Counted from the stretch's first letter, positions 49,986 to 64,000 are shown. The stretch is DNA of 64,000 nucleotides from Sitta carolinensis (GCA_032173965.1 JAVUNC010000004.1:59931501-59995500); one strand, 5' to 3'. The notes: generated from the letters alone by a model not told the origin. Program-made: numbers and translations.

Positions 49986-51388
49986 GTTTGTGGAGAATTT
50001 TTCTGGGTTGCTTTGGTTTCCCTCCTCTCTTTCTCTTCCCTTCTGACGTTCCGGTAATACAGAGGGTGCAAGAGAAAACCCTCAGAAATAGCTATTTTTT
50101 GTGCAGAAGGAGGATGAAGTACTGTTTTAAAACTGAATAAATTGTGTTCACAGTGTGAATGTTTCCTGAAATCCCTTACAGTTCAAACAGGATTTAGTTT
50201 GTTGCTGGTATCTTTCTGGAGAGAGAAGTATGTCTAATGCCATGAGTTTTCTTTTTTTTTTTTTTTTTCCAGTTGACAAGACTTGGCCTTGCATATTTTT
50301 TGATTCTTTTCTTTGCTGTTGGTGCTATTTTGTTCTTGGGTTTTTTTAGGGGGTTTTATGTTCTCTTTCTCTCCGGCTTACCTTCACTTAAATGTAAGAT
50401 GAAAACCTAAAGCTGACATCAGTACATCAAGGCTAGTGTAGTCCAGTGCATCCAAAAGTGATACATATTTATATCAGCTGTTTGTTGTTGTAGTGGTTGA
50501 TTTTCTTTTTTCTCCTCATTTTGATAGGAGTCGGTAGCTTTTCCTATTTTTTCGCTTTTAACAATTCTTTTAAGTCAGGATTTTTTTAATGTATCAGAGT
50601 ATATAGAAAGGTAAAGAGCTCCTTTTTATCTACTTGGATTTCACTGTTGATAGAGACCTCTTGTGCATTTTTGCTACCCTTTAAGAAGGTCAATCTCAAT
50701 GTGCATACTATGTACTAAGGAAAATACAGTGGTTTTCAAGACAGAGAAATAAACTAAGGTTATCAAGAAGCTAATATTTTGCTATTTTTTTTTTTTTAAT
50801 TAAGGATGTGAGTGTAGGCAGTGAGAGCTCTACACTGCCTTGTGAGCGCAACAGATTAGTAACTTGATCATTAATGGGAAAGAACATTTGTTTTGTACAA
50901 TTGACCAGTTGCAGATTAGCTTTTTTGTATGTCATTTATTGTTAAATATAGAAAATAAAATAAAGATTTGGAGTCCTGGCAGAGAGGTACCTGGCCAATT
51001 CTTGTTATTACCCATCCAGTAGGACAAGATGTTAATCAGGCAGTTAATCAAATAACAGTTTCAAATATGTTATAGTATCATTATTACAAGTCTTAATTTT
51101 TATTCTTTTCTGTTGTTAAATAGATACTTACTGATAAGGAAGAGATTGTTTAGTTTAGAAATGCCAAACTATTTGGTTGCTAGATTCAGGCAGCAACGCT
51201 TTTTGTCAGTTGCAAAAGGGAGGAGAAATTGCATAAAGGCGGCTTTATTTTTCTCTGTGTATCTGTTACCAAAGTGAAGTTATTAAAACACGTTTTTAAT
51301 TTAAGAACGAGTTCTTCTCGTTACGGGGAGCCACATGCTGGCTTTGGGGGGATGTGCTCGTTGGGGTGGTTGTGAGGGGCCTGGCAGT

Positions 51389-51418
51389 GCCATTGGCTGC
51401 AGCGCCATTGGCTGCAGC
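51389..51418. promoter_or_regulatory. Perfect 15-bp tandem duplication carrying two inverted CCAAT boxes
   Basis: gccattggctgcagc occurs twice head to tail (51389-51403 and 51404-51418), each holding ATTGG (reverse CCAAT, NF-Y core). It sits in a small GC-rich patch (about 51350-51455) within AT-rich intron 2. It may be a weak promoter or enhancer, or a chance slippage duplication. Confidence 0.5.
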
Positions 51419-54400
51419 GCCGGCCCCAGAGCTCTGCGGGGAACGGGCCGCGGGAATTATGACATTGCATTTTATTGAACGGACATCACCACCTAGGCAC
51501 GGCTGTGTTTTGGACCGCCTCCAAAGCTTCGTGTGTTTGGTTGGTGAACCTCTAATGATCTGAATCCAGTTCTTTTCATATTGGTCGTATATTACCACCT
51601 TCCTACAAAGGATTAAAATGCAGGAATGCAGGTTTGTAAATTGAATTGCCAACTTACCAGCTGAGTGGTAAGTTGTCTTTGGCACAGGATGCCACAGTTT
51701 GATTCCTGGCTGGATTTTTACTCCTGTGACATGAATATTAAATAAGGAGAGCCTAGCTACACTTGTTAAAACTGTGTAGCACGTACCTACTTTAGATATC
51801 ATATATATATATATAAAATATATAATATTGCCAGAAGTTTCAGGAGATGAATCTCAGCACTTTCTGGAAATTGGACCGCTTTACAGTGTCACATTGAATT
51901 TATCAAAAGCACAAGGCACTTCCAAAAACTCAATTGGTTAAAAAATACTGAGCCTTAAACATCTTCCATGCTCAGATTTAAGTATTGTTCAGAGATAGCA
52001 TTGAGTAGATGGATTATGAGGGTGGAAGTGCCACACTGTAGGAAGGGTGGGAAGCATCAATGGGAGAGATTGTTCTTATTTTAAGTTATAGTTTGCTGTT
52101 GCCCAAAGATAGCTGAGGGTGTCAGCTCTGTTTCCTTGGATGAAACAAGAAGGCTTTTTGTTAAACTGTGAAGATTTTTGAATTTTGAAGACCTTGAAAT
52201 GTTAAGTCTGGCTCTTTGTCAGCAAGTGTTGTGGCTTGAGGTTAGAACTATGGGACTTGACAGATTTTAACTTGCAGGCTCTGCTGCAGGATGCTGCAAA
52301 TGAAGAAATAAAGATGAGAAACAACACCCTAAAGATTGAGCTAAAATTAATGAAAGTGGTAGAATTGAAGATAATTGCCTAGATGTAGTTAGCTGGTCTA
52401 TGTCATATTGCAGCAGAAAATAGTGTGTTCCAGCCTGCAGCTCAGAGGTGGAAGAGCTCTCTCTCAGGAAGGGAGGCCTCTGGCATAAGCACTAAAAGAT
52501 TAAAGAGGATGAAAAAGATGGAATGTTATCGGGTGCAGTCAGCCCATGTATCTGCAGCATGGTGTCAAGCACAGCCTGCTAACCAGTTTTAGAGGGCATA
52601 TCTATGAAATGGTTCTCTTACAACTGCATATTTGGTCTAGGCATGCTTGACACCAAACATGAAGGTGCAAATAAACCCCCAGATTCTCTGCAAATTCTAT
52701 GTGGAAACTCCAGGATGTTGAAGTAGTGTTACTATGGAAGGCATGGAATATCTTCTGCAAAGGACTGGAGAGAAATCAGATCTGCTAAATGAGTCTGGAA
52801 CTCATCTCTGATGAGTTTTTGATGATGAGCCCAAGCACAACACACCAAGCCTTACATAAGGGGCACAATTTGAAATCCAGGCTATCTCTACACTAATACA
52901 GCTAAAGATAAAGGGGTCTAGATTTATAAATGGCCATATAGGAAAGGCAGGTTGATTGTGGTGAAAGTAATGGTAACCTGAGATTTACGCTTTCTGTTCT
53001 GACAGTTAACAACAGAGATGCAGATTTGTCAAGTGAAGATGGGTGATAGCCTCCTGGGACAAAGTGCTAAGCAGTCTCAAGAGTACTGCAGCATTTTGTA
53101 AGCTTTTTAAGGGCATGTCCAGTTAACTCAGTGTGAGTCAAATATATAAAGCATCTGGACTGATTTGCCACCTATATAAAAGCAAAGGTATGGGAAAGGA
53201 AGATGATACAAAAAGAGTCATATGCTTAATTTATAGGATTGCGGACATCTCTTGTCAGGATGCATTAATATGGAAAATTAATTACTTAGCAAGAGATCTT
53301 TATATCGTTAGGAAACTTGGGATTTTGTTTCTTTCCCATTCACCTTCAGTGGGAGAAGAGGGCAAGGGACAGGTGGGAGTAAGATGACCTGTGCCTATGT
53401 TTTCAGTCTTCATGAATGAAACACAAGTTGCAACAAGGCTTTAAGATGCTTGCATGTAAGTCTAAAAACTGCTGTCTCATAATCTCATGAGCTCTCTCTC
53501 CTGGTTTGCATGGGGTGAATGTAATTTTTGGATTATTAACACTCCGTACCCAGGAAATGTAAGTAAAACTGGCAAGCAGAAAAATATTCTTTCAGGTGTA
53601 ACTTTCAGTTTCTAATATCTTAGATATCACTTGGAATTACAAAGGGATAATGTCAAAATTGAAAATCCTAATATGCAGGGATAGCTAGCACCTGAAAACT
53701 TCAGGCTTGATTTTGCAATACATCTCACTATGAGTGAAGTACTATCTGAGGAATAAAATCTGATTATAAAGACAATAATTTACTTTTCATTTAACTTCTT
53801 TTTTGCCTCACACTTTTGGTCCTTAATCAAGCAAGCAATGATGCCATGATGCGTTCCTTCTGGCTTTGGTTCAATTTCCTTCTCAAAGTGCTTTAATGCT
53901 GTCTGCTGTAGGAAAGCCTTTTGCTGCTTTGTAAAACATATTTACTAAAAATAAAAAGATCTCAGAATACTGGTCAAAATAAGGGTCTTTTTTCTCACCA
54001 GTGGTGTTGCTTTTTCATGATAATAGCATGCAGTATTTTATTTTGTGATGAATTTCATTAAGCTTAAAAATCATATACTTGAAATATTCACTTACAGGTT
54101 TTGAAAGTTTTCATCAAAGTTTGTAGGCTTGGATTTATGAATATGTTGAAAGAATTGAATGGTGTGATGTGCCTGTTTAATCAGATGATCATTGCCTAAT
54201 TGATTTTTTTTTAGCATGCATTAAAATTCTTTGTGTACTTGATGGACTGGAACAACAACTTATTGTGTAAATAGGATTGTGTTGCTATAATGCATAGTAA
54301 ATTCTTTATGGAAGATATTTGCATGGGTATGTACAACAGCCATTCCTAATAGCTATTTAAAATGGAGCATTTCAGTATTGATGATGCAGTTGCCTTAGTG

Positions 54401-57400
54401 CCTTGAGCCTGCTTGCTGCAAGAAAGTTATGAAGCCTGAGCCTCAGTCAGTTCTTTCTCTTTTTTTTTGCTATAGAAATACTGTGAGATGAAAGGGTGCT
54501 AATCACTTGTCCCTTTAACTTTTTTTTTTTTAATAATCTTGATTTGCAGAATTCAAAACCAAATGTTATCAGTGTCCTCCCCCTTATAAGAAAGGGACTG
54601 TAGATATTCAGAGAAGTACTAATTCCATTTCCCCCATTTTTTGATATGCAGATAATTGTGAGGTGTAAGGAAAATACGCCTGTTTTCTTATATGGCAAGT
54701 TTCAATGTGGAGTAACTTTTTTTTTTTTAAAAAGAGGAAAAAATGTTGTAAAACGTCTAGGAATACGTAGCAAGGATTTATTGTAATGGAAACTTCAAGT
54801 AAACCAGAACTATAGCAGCAGCAGCATGATGATTACATCATCTAGGAAAGGGTTTACATTGCCTCTATTGGGTAATGACCAGGTTGGAAATGTGGAGTTT
54901 ACGCCAAGGAAATCAGTTGACTGTTGGCTTGGCAGATAGAGTTTTAAAGCTAGCAAACACACGTGTTTACTCCTGGTTGGCTGCTCGTGTGCATTACTTT
55001 CTGAAGTCATTTTAATTCTGAAAGATTGAAGTATGCCAAGAAAATGAGGCTTACTGTCATATTTTGCTCTGAACCGTTAACTTAAAATGATGTGTATACA
55101 TACAACAAGTGCTGGTCAAGTGATTACATTTTTGGTCCTCTGTGTATAATTGCCCTCACCACCTAGATGATATTAAATGCATTGCAGTTTTTTGCGCCTA
55201 AGTAGGTGTTAGCGCAGTTGATGTTAGTCTTGTTAAAGAGAGCAGACACAGAAAATAAGCACCATTTTCAGTTCTTAGTCTATTTATTTTGCAAGAACAG
55301 AGAATGAATCAATGTGATTGAATCTCAAAAGCAGTCAGCAGAGGACAAAATAGTGAGATGTATTGCTTTTTCTTAAAGATTGATAGACGCATTTGATGCA
55401 CACACATAAGAAGGGACTGTGAAGCTTTGATCAGCATGTGCTTCAGAAGTACATTTTTCCAGATTTTTGTTTGATTTACCTTGGGGTTTTGGAGGCATTT
55501 GTTTTTCTTTTGGTTTGGTATCGCTTTTGTGGTGTGTGTGTGTGTTCTATTTGGGTTTTTATTTGCTTGTTTCATTTATTTTGTTTTGCCTTTTTCACTG
55601 GGCATTTATTTGGAGCTGTCACTAACAGATTATGGACCTACTTTGTTAATTCCTGGAAAGCAGAAATGTTGAAATTTTAAAGGATTATTTTCCCCAACTT
55701 CCTGTTCTGTAAAAAACATAAATACTTTAAATTAAAATAATTTCTCAGTGACATTTTATTTGAATGATAGAACTGCTACCCTGTTGAACTTCTATATACC
55801 TCTAGGATTCTAGGAAAAAAAAATCAGTAAAGTGAGTAGAACTGCTGCTTCCAGGATGCAATGTAAAGTTTGAACCAGAAAAAGGGACAAGAAGTCATAG
55901 ATAGTTGTCTTTCACGTAAAATCATCTTTAATAATGGGTCTTTTGATAGTCAAGTGTTAATAATTGCAAAGAAAAGTTGCTGCTTTTTGTCATGTAAAGA
56001 AATGGATTTTTTAAATTTTAGATTTAGGAAAATGCTAAGTGCTGTGCTTGTGCAGACTATAGGAAAATGTTTAGCATGGTTCTTTTTATTTTGGTATACT
56101 AAGCCTCATTGACTAAATTGAAAAAAAGGCTGCTACTTTAGTTCATGGCAGGATAAGGCTTTATGTTGTATTGTCTCCTTTAGAATTATCCCTTCTATTG
56201 AGTGTAATTCACTCTATAGAGGGAGGTGAGCACAGATTACAGATAATCACAGAATCAAATTCGACATGTTTGTGGTCCTTACGATAGTTTAGCTCTTCAT
56301 CTTGATGCTGGTCATCTCAGATTGTTTACCATAGAAAATCCCTAAAGTAACGGAATTGCATTATTATGGTAAATAGAAACATTTCAGTAGCTTCCATCAT
56401 TCTTTGAAACAGTGCAGAAAAAAATGTAGGTTGAAAAGGGAAAAGAACTGATCTTTCAGCTGGTGAGAGATGGCTCGGAAATGAGACTGGGTCAACATTT
56501 TTATTTGTTGAATTACCATGTAATGATGTTCACTAAATGCTAATTTTTACATCCGAACTGGAGTAAGAGGCAGACAACATTTGTACAGTACAGAAAGTGT
56601 GTAAGAATGATCAGTGTATTATGACAAATGAATTATATTTTTGTTACTGCTGAACGATTGTCATTTAGCTGGAATATTTAATAGCTGTAATCACATTTGT
56701 TCTGCTTGAAAGTGGGGGCATGAGAGAGGAAAACATGCAAGCCCTCTGTGTTGGTGTTCTGTAAAAGGTTGTTGTTAAAAGAAGCAGGAGTTATTTTGTT
56801 ACTGGGAGCTTGGTTTGGTAGCAGAATTAGCTGTCAGTCTGCACTGGCGTTAGGCAGGAAATAGATTTTGGTGATCAGGAGTGGAGAACAGAGAGCCGTT
56901 TGCTGCTTCGCTAGGAAGGTACAAAATCATTTACTTATGAACAGCTCATTTTACATGGCAGGAGGAGACATGAGTTTATTTACATTTGAAATAAAATAAG
57001 CATCTTGCTTTATGAAAAGGCTGCTGCATTACTCTGTTCAACTCTGTTCATATAATGACTGTGCCAGGGGGTTTTAAAGTGTAGGTAAGGAATAAATGAC
57101 TGTAACTCTTAATATTATAGTCATGGTAGTTTTTTGTTAATAATATTAATCAAAGAATAATTTACACTCAAGCAGTTTCAATTATGTCCCGACCCATCAC
57201 ACACTTACACTATAATATTTTTTAACCATATTGTAACTGTATTTTTCCAAGGAGTGTATGTATATTCCTGAGGGAACTCAGATTTTTTTTTTTTTCTATT
57301 TTTCTAAAATCATGGTATGAGTTTCTCAGAAGATGCTATCATTTGCCAGTAAATTTGGATTTGCTCAAAGGAAGCAAAAAGGGAGGCAAAATGCTTTTTT

Positions 57401-57447
57401 TAAAATAGGGAGTGTGTTTCCCACAGCTGAAAATAGGGCTGAAGATA

Positions 57448-57515
57448 AGGGGAAATCAGTGGGAAATTTGCTGTGACTTCATTGGAAGCACAATTTCACT
57501 TCAGGGCCACAGTGC
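57448..57515. repeat. Old sauropsid interspersed repeat fragment
   Basis: GAAATCAGTGGGAAATTTGC, TGTGACTTCATTGGAAGCAC and AATTTCACTTCAGGGCC resemble the GAAGTCAATGGGAGTTTTGCCATTGACTTCAATGGGAGCAGGATTTCA-type sequence dispersed in sauropsid genomes, here with many substitutions. Family assignment is uncertain. Confidence 0.4.
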
Positions 57516-60500
57516 TGGGGTTGGGTGACTTGTCTTCAGTTGATATCACGGTAGGCAAAATTAATCCACTAAGTCAATTGAGGAGAATTTCAGAATGAAA
57601 CAGGTCAGTGCCCTTCACTTTGGTCACCCTGGGACAGAGTCAGGTAGTTTTCTTCTTGGAACAATAGGCCTTTCAAAAAAAATCTGATGTTTCAGTAGTT
57701 CAAGACTAGACTCCTATTGCTAGAAGCAACTTTTATTTTTTTACAGACTAAGATTCAAATTAGATTTAGCTTCAGCAAAACTTGTGCAAAAAGTACAGTG
57801 GGAGAGTTACTACTGCAAAAAACCAAAAGTATTTTTCATACCTTTTTTATCTGGTCAGTCTAAAATGACATGGGTTCCATGCAGTACCATTCAAGCTCGC
57901 TCAGTATCCTGCTTTAGTTTTGCATGTTTTATCACCTAGAACATTAAAACTTTTTGTAGGAGTAGATGAGTTATAAAATCTTTAAAAAAAAAAATCTTTC
58001 ATGTTTTTGAGACCATTTTAATTCTTTGTAAATAATTTTGTTTTAATACTTGTGTTTGTTTATATATTGCATTGCTCCTTATATCTATTCTAACTGGGCA
58101 CATCTAAAAATCCTAATGTAAATACTGTAAGCTTTTGGTGTTTTGTTGTTTTTCAAGACGGATGAAAGGAAGATTTAAGAACTTAAGGAATAACTCAAAT
58201 CTACAGCTCATGCAATCTTTGTAGGCTTTTATTCTTCTGCTACCTTGGGTGACCTCATTTTTGGGTACTTCTGGTACTTGTTCATTGCTTTGCTTAAAAT
58301 AGAAAAAATGTGTTAGATGCTTGCATCCTTGCTGATAACATATTTCATCTCTGAATCTTGTAAAGTCTTTTGGGGTGTGGAAGAGTACCAAGGAGAAAAT
58401 CAGTGTCTGTTTTATTTCCTCGTGCACTCCATTTTCTTCCTCCTCTTCTGAATATTGTTTCTTAGTAATGCTTTTTGCATTTGAATGTAAGAGCAAGACA
58501 CTTACCAGGTAATAAACAATTCAGTGACTTGACATTATTAGAAATCATATTTGAATCTTATATCCAAATACACCTAAATTAGGAAAGTAAGTGGATTAAG
58601 TTTTGGTATGTACATCAAAGGGGCAAATTACACTTGCTTGTTAGTTTCTTTCACAGAATAGTGATGAAGAGTTTCCTCGTATTTCTTGGAGAACTGTAGT
58701 ATAACTTGTTTTCTGAGACAAGAGTCCAATCAAAATAAACAAGGCTTGTACAGCCACTTAGGGAAGATATTGTTTTATAGAAGTAACATTAGTTATCTGG
58801 AATCTATATACCTGTGTGTTTTACAGGCCATGTTAGCAAAGAAGTACTTCACAGGGCAGGTTAGTGGAACCATCTTGTTCTTTCCACAGGATTTTCTCTC
58901 TGTTTTATGCTTAGCAAGTGGTGCTTAACAGAAGCAAACACCTGCCTAAGAGTCAGAACAGACTGAGCCTGTGCATGGACAAAGCAAGCAGGGCTGCTCA
59001 GCAAGCACCTCTGCTTTTAGCTCCTCCTGCCCCTCCACAGAAACTCTACGGCTTGCTTCTGCTGTCTCTGCTAACTTTCTGAGCTGGCAGCACTGAAAAT
59101 TGGCATGTAGGTTTTTTTTGACTCTTCTACTGTACTGGATGATGTTTTAAAGGACAGATGCAAATTGACTGGTTTGTATTTTCCATTGGTTTCATTTTAT
59201 TGCTGGTTGGCAAAACTGAGGGAAATCAGAGGCTGTGATACTCCCCTTCAGGTCTGGGAGATGTGTACTTAATGTATTTATGGCCCTTTTATGTTTGGAA
59301 AGTTATTCTAGGGAGGAATCTATTATTTCTAAAATGAACCTTAAGTCCTGCAGAAAATTATACTTTAGACCTCATGTTCACAAAAAATCCTACCTGATGT
59401 TGGAGAGCAGGCCAGGTGGAATTTTAGTCCTCTGGGGTGATCTGTGAGAAATTCCATGTATCCTTCTCAAACTGAAGATTGTTTTATGACCTGAGTAAAT
59501 TTGCAGTCTTGCAGCAAGTTGTGAAGAGTAGATTCAGTAAATGCCAAGATTGTGTGGGGTATTTGGCCTTTTCGGCTTTGATTTTATACATCACAAGAAA
59601 AATGTTTTTTAATATTCCTTTAGGCTTAGAACACCAGGGTTACAAGAGGAGCACAACCACAAAAAGTAACTGAAGAATATCCAGGAAAAGATGAGATATA
59701 CTTTGGGTGTATTAGGTGTAGGCTTTTCTTTCTTCTTTCTCTCTTGTGTTCTGTCATCCCATTTTTGTCTTTCACATGTAGAACTGACTAAAAATACACT
59801 CCTATTCTTGGCATGCATTAATATCTTGTAAAGCAGAATAAAAACTTGACAAAATACCAGAACCCTGTGTACGTGTGAGTTGCTGTGTCTTTACTGGAGT
59901 TGCTTTAGACCTGCTTGCAGAATCTTAGAAACTTCATCTTTCTGCATATCTGGTTAAAAAAAAAAAAAAAACAACAAAAAGAGTTAAAGAGTTAACCTAG
60001 TTGTAAGACTGCTGTTTATAGGAATGTGGAAAGATCTATAGTACATGTTATGCTTAGTGGAGTAAACATGTTTTTACTTGAAAAATATTTTTTATACACG
60101 GACCCGGTGTTATGTATTGCACTTCCAGACACAGGAGAGAATGGCTGTGTCCTGAATTCTTTCAGGTAATAGACTTAAGTGATCTTGGTATTTTAATAAA
60201 TATTTGCTGAAAGAAAGGAGACCACACTCTGGCATTTGGTGTTGATCTTGTAATGAAATGCTGCAAATGATAGGGTTTCTTACTGTATTGTGGTTTTGTT
60301 GTGTACTTTTTACTGTCTTAGAGATGCAGCATTTCTATTTGCAAAACTAAATGGTAATTTCTCTGAAAAAGATGGGTGCAAATTCTTAAATGAGAGTTTG
60401 GTGAAATGTATGGAAGGGAGCCTGGGACTAGTAGAACAGCAGTATTGGCTTTTCTAGTGCTAGTGGTACTAGCACTTACTGTACAAGGAATGATCATCCA

Positions 60501-62354
60501 CTTCCTGCGTGTCAATAAAAATGCAGGAGAGCACCTTTCTTGACACAGGGGTTGCTGAAACATCAGTGCTGTCTCTTTTTGTAATACTCCTGTGGATGTT
60601 TTTGCACAAAGTGGTATCTGTCAGAGCTTGAAATATTCTTGCACAGTTTCCTTTGAACAGGTAGCACAGGACAAGTTCTAGCACATAGCTGCTTGACATG
60701 GGGCCGCCTACCGCGGGAAGGAATGCCTTGCTTACATACGTCTGAGCTGATGTGCTGAGAACTTTGCCAGTCATTTTGCCAGTTACATACTGGGCTGTAA
60801 ATAATAACTGAACTTCCATTTTGAATCACAGATTAATTTTTTTCTCCTCATTTTTTTCCTCCCCCTTTAAAGTAAAACCGTAGCAGTGGGAAATACTGGG
60901 AATCGTTTAACACTTTATGATTACCCTGGAGATGTTTTTACAATGAATGTAACATAAATCTGCACATCTTTATTGCTGTTCCATCTTCATATTTGAAATG
61001 CAGTATTTGTTGTCCTTTTGTTGCTGTCACTAGTACTGTTCATCTAATAACCACCTGGTGTGGGATGCGTGAAATTACAATGGGAAACAAATTTGTGAAT
61101 GGTTCACCTAAAAGATGCAATAAAAATACTAAGATGTAATATCTTCCTGAAAAAAAAAAAAGAGCAAGCCTTTTCTTTATTATTTTGAAAAACTTGGCAA
61201 GAGGTTGCAGGTGAAATTTGAACAGTGGTTGAAAACAGCATAGTTTTGTTTTTGCATACCTGCTGGAGTTCTTATCTATGCTGTTAACATCTTGGTTTGG
61301 AAATTGAGATATTCATGTATGAGATTTTGATATGTTGCAAAAATCCCAGTTGTGTTCAAAAAAGGTAAAATGAATTGGGCTGTAGGACTCCTTGAAAGGA
61401 TGTAAATTAATTCTTGTCCTATAATTTTCCTGCAGCTGAAGTCAGTGTAAGTTGCTTATTGGAGCAAACAACATACAGCAGTGTATTTGTGTGCAGTTGC
61501 CTTGAGGGATTTTTTCTTGTGATTTTTTTTTTTTTTTCTTAAGATTCCCTATCTTGGAGCAACTTTCTCTGTTTACTTGAAGGTGAAATGAGCCTTGCAA
61601 ACATATTTGTCAGCTGAGGCAGAGGTGTACATGTTTGTCCATATTGCTACGTTAATATAGTTCATTATACTATATTTACTCGTGGAAAATTAGGTGAATA
61701 ATGAAAGCCTGAAACCTCATTCTGGATAGAGGTGTTATGGATGCATAGTCAGTATTCTGCTTGCTCTCCCTATTGGGTGAGAAAACCTTGTTGCTGGGGG
61801 GTATCCCTCTTTGTGTTCAGAAGGCCACCACTGGCCATTAGCTCTCCCACTGGCTTACATGATTTTTAGTGAAATTTGCCTAAGGTTGTGCTATTCATGT
61901 CAGTTTTGCACTTACCACTGCAGTTTCCAATTGGAGACACAGAAGGCTTCCTATTTGGGAGGGGGAGCAAGGCTACCAGCCTGTCCCTTCATGGAGTAAT
62001 TTAGTAGGAAACTGCAGTGGCTTTGAGCTGATCTGTCTCAAAGGCCTCCCCTTCTGCTTGTGAGACGGTCACGGTAAATGTAGTGGAAAAATCTGGACCT
62101 GTATTAACAAAAAGTACATCTTGAAATAGCAGTCATTTGGATGGAGCTATGTTTTGATAACTATTAAGAAAAGACATGTGAAAATAAGTGTACTGATGCA
62201 AATCTTAAAAAGTTAATAATCTTTCTCCTGAACAAAGCTGGTGATGATATGTGGCTGGCTACTGTCTTTTAGTATCCTTGGACTTGTCATACCTTTGGAC
62301 ACCTTACTGTACCATTGATTTAGAACTGAAATCATACTGCATAACAAAACAGTA

Positions 62355-62542
62355 GTTTGTGGGGGGAGTTTGGGATTGTGTGTTTTTGGTTGGTTTTTGG
62401 TTGGTTGGTTGTTTTTTTTTGCTTTGGTTTGTTTTGGGGGTTTGTTTGTTTGTTTTTTGTTGTTTTAGGTTTTGGGGGGGATTTTGGGGTTTTTTTGTGG
62501 GTTTGGTGGTGTTGTGTTTTTTTTTTTTTTTTTTTTTTTTTT
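62355..62542 (+). repeat. G/T-only low-complexity tract
   Basis: Nearly 190 nt composed almost only of G and T on the + strand, including (GGTT)n, GGGGG runs and a final T run of over 20. It keeps several frames open (up to 98 codons), which are composition artefacts rich in Phe, Gly, Val and Trp. The G runs could form G-quadruplexes in the transcribed (sense) RNA. Confidence 0.9.
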
Positions 62543-64000
62543 ATTTGGTTGAGAACAAAATTACTATCTCAGAAATTTCAAGGTAGCAGAAATAAGCAGA
62601 CTGCTGTTGGATTGGAGAACTCTGAAGCTGTGAAGCTTGAATTGTTCCACTGACCAGAAAATATACCTAGACAGGCCTTTTCTGACACAAAGAAGAAAAG
62701 TATGGCTCCCACACTTGGTGCTGTAGAGACTCTCAGAAGGTGATTACCAAGGGATGTTCTGAAGTCATTTTTCCATTTAGTGCAAGAAACCTAGCACCTC
62801 TCCTTTTCCCATTCCTTTTCCCCAGCTGCATTTGGCTGTCCTGTCAGTCAGCTGTGGTGGAAGAATTCGTATTAGTAAGATGGGGTTTTGATGCCAAATG
62901 CCAGGAGGCAGAAGCTTTTTAAAAGCCACTTTATCCAGTCATTTGGCTCAAAAGGCCTTCCTTCATGATAAGCAGTACAGAAACAAAGATCCTGCAAGTG
63001 TCCCACTGATAGAGTGAATAATTTGGTGTAGTTGCTGGTTTTCGAGAAGCTGGTTATTGTCTGCAGAGGGAAGGGAGCACGTTCTGAGGCTGAACTCCCC
63101 CTGGTAAGCAGAGAAGCTATTTCTTGGGGTCACTTTGGCTTGGGTGAGTAGAAGAGCTCAGAGCTGGGGCAGGGGGGTGGAGGGTAACATTACAGGAACA
63201 TGTAAGCACACATTGAGAATGAAATCTTGGTTCTATGGATAGCAGTGGTCAAGGAACTAAACATGATAGGAGGGACACGCACATCACACACCCCCATTTA
63301 ATTGCCTATGCTCTGATGCTGGCAGCTGAGATAATAAACAACAGAAGCTGAAATTTCTCATTTACAATTACAAATTTTGTCTCCTTGGTATTACTTGAAA
63401 TCTAGTGGGAAGGTTCACAGGATTGGAACATTAAAATAAATGGTTATAACCTATTTAGAGAGAATGGAATAGATAGAAGGGGAAGAAAAGTGGTACTCTA
63501 TATCAAGAGTGATATTATGTATTTCTGAGTAACTGAGTATGCAAAAGCAAATGACATTAAATGCTTGTGAGTTACTGTCCTGGCAGAGAAGGCAGGAGAT
63601 GAGGGTACTAACCAGTACCTGCTGGGTACCACTGAAATGAAGTAAAACCAGGATGACCAGTCCCTCAAGAATGTTACTTGCACTGGGGAGAGGAGGGGGC
63701 TGCAGGGACTGAACATCACCTGCTGCAAGCATTGAAACCCTTAGGAATTTCTGTTAAAAACAGTGCATGTGAATGCAGGCAGCAATTTGTCTGGAAAAAC
63801 ATTGTATTTATATACACTGAGGAATTCAAAAGCAGATGAAGAGGAACTAGTCACAGAAGTAAATCAGTGGTCTTTTAGTTGAAAGGATCATAGCTTGATT
63901 TAATTAAGTTGTATGCAGAAAGAATTGAGCTCAAATAAGAAACGATATAAAATCCATGAGCATGGATGCGTATCGATTGCTAGATATTTTGTGTACATAC

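Larger units (their letters stand above)
49986..64000 (+). other. ARID1B: ARID1B intron 2 (5' part)
   Basis: AT-rich sequence from the exon 2 donor to the window edge, at least 14 kb. No further exon with an ARID1B-like reading frame was found. The next conserved peptide (MPPQYGQQG type) is not visible, so exon 3 lies further right. Only short frames occur on both strands. Elements worth naming are listed separately; otherwise nothing was recognised. Confidence 0.85.

Noticed and set aside
62357..62653. 98-codon frame rich in Phe, Trp and Gly resembling a membrane protein
   Set aside because: It is a translation of a G/T-only low-complexity tract.
49986..64000. Searched by eye for exon 3 and for a short alternative exon after exon 2
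   Set aside because: No stretch encoding the next conserved ARID1B peptides between AG and GT was found; a very short exon could have been missed.

Overview
The window is vertebrate nuclear DNA. It carries the 5' end of one gene on the + strand, ARID1B (BAF250B, a DNA-binding subunit of the SWI/SNF or BAF chromatin-remodelling complex). Coding exon 1 lies at about 17334-19084 and exon 2 at 49791-49985. Exon 2 is a clean 195-nt, phase-0 exon flanked by AG and GT. The rest of the gene, including the ARID domain and the C-terminal BAF250 domain, lies beyond the right edge. No other protein-coding gene, tRNA, rRNA or CRISPR array could be supported. The many other open frames are short, or are frames through low-complexity GC-rich DNA.

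The organism looks like a sauropsid, most likely a bird. The protein is a diverged but unmistakable ARID1B. The scattered old repeats resemble CR1 LINEs, a hAT-like foldback element and MIR-like SINEs typical of sauropsid genomes. There is no Alu, B1 or L1 signature. Repeat density is low and intron 1 is about 30.7 kb. The species cannot be named from this sequence alone.

Layout. 1-17 kb is AT-rich upstream intergenic DNA. It is interrupted at 3.2-4.0 kb by a CpG-rich patch holding a GC-rich minisatellite and YY1-like and CTCF-like motifs. 16.3-20.5 kb is a broad CpG island carrying the presumed ARID1B promoter, the 5' UTR, coding exon 1 and the start of intron 1. Intron 1 (19085-49790) is mostly unremarkable AT-rich sequence. 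It contains a second CpG patch at 20.28-20.5 kb with CCAAT boxes, a third isolated CpG island at 27.96-28.35 kb, a foldback element at 34.06-34.29 kb, several old retroposon scraps and a (TCTA)n microsatellite at 44.06-44.14 kb. Intron 2 runs from 49986 past the end of the window.

The most important observation for an annotator is that exon 1 is broken by an apparent one-base deletion in a C run at 18099-18104. The reading frame before it and the frame after it are both plainly ARID1B. This is most simply a sequencing or assembly error, and it would cause automated pipelines to truncate or split the gene. I found no evidence of a new biological system. The remaining findings concern promoter architecture, low-complexity coding tracts and old mobile-element remnants.
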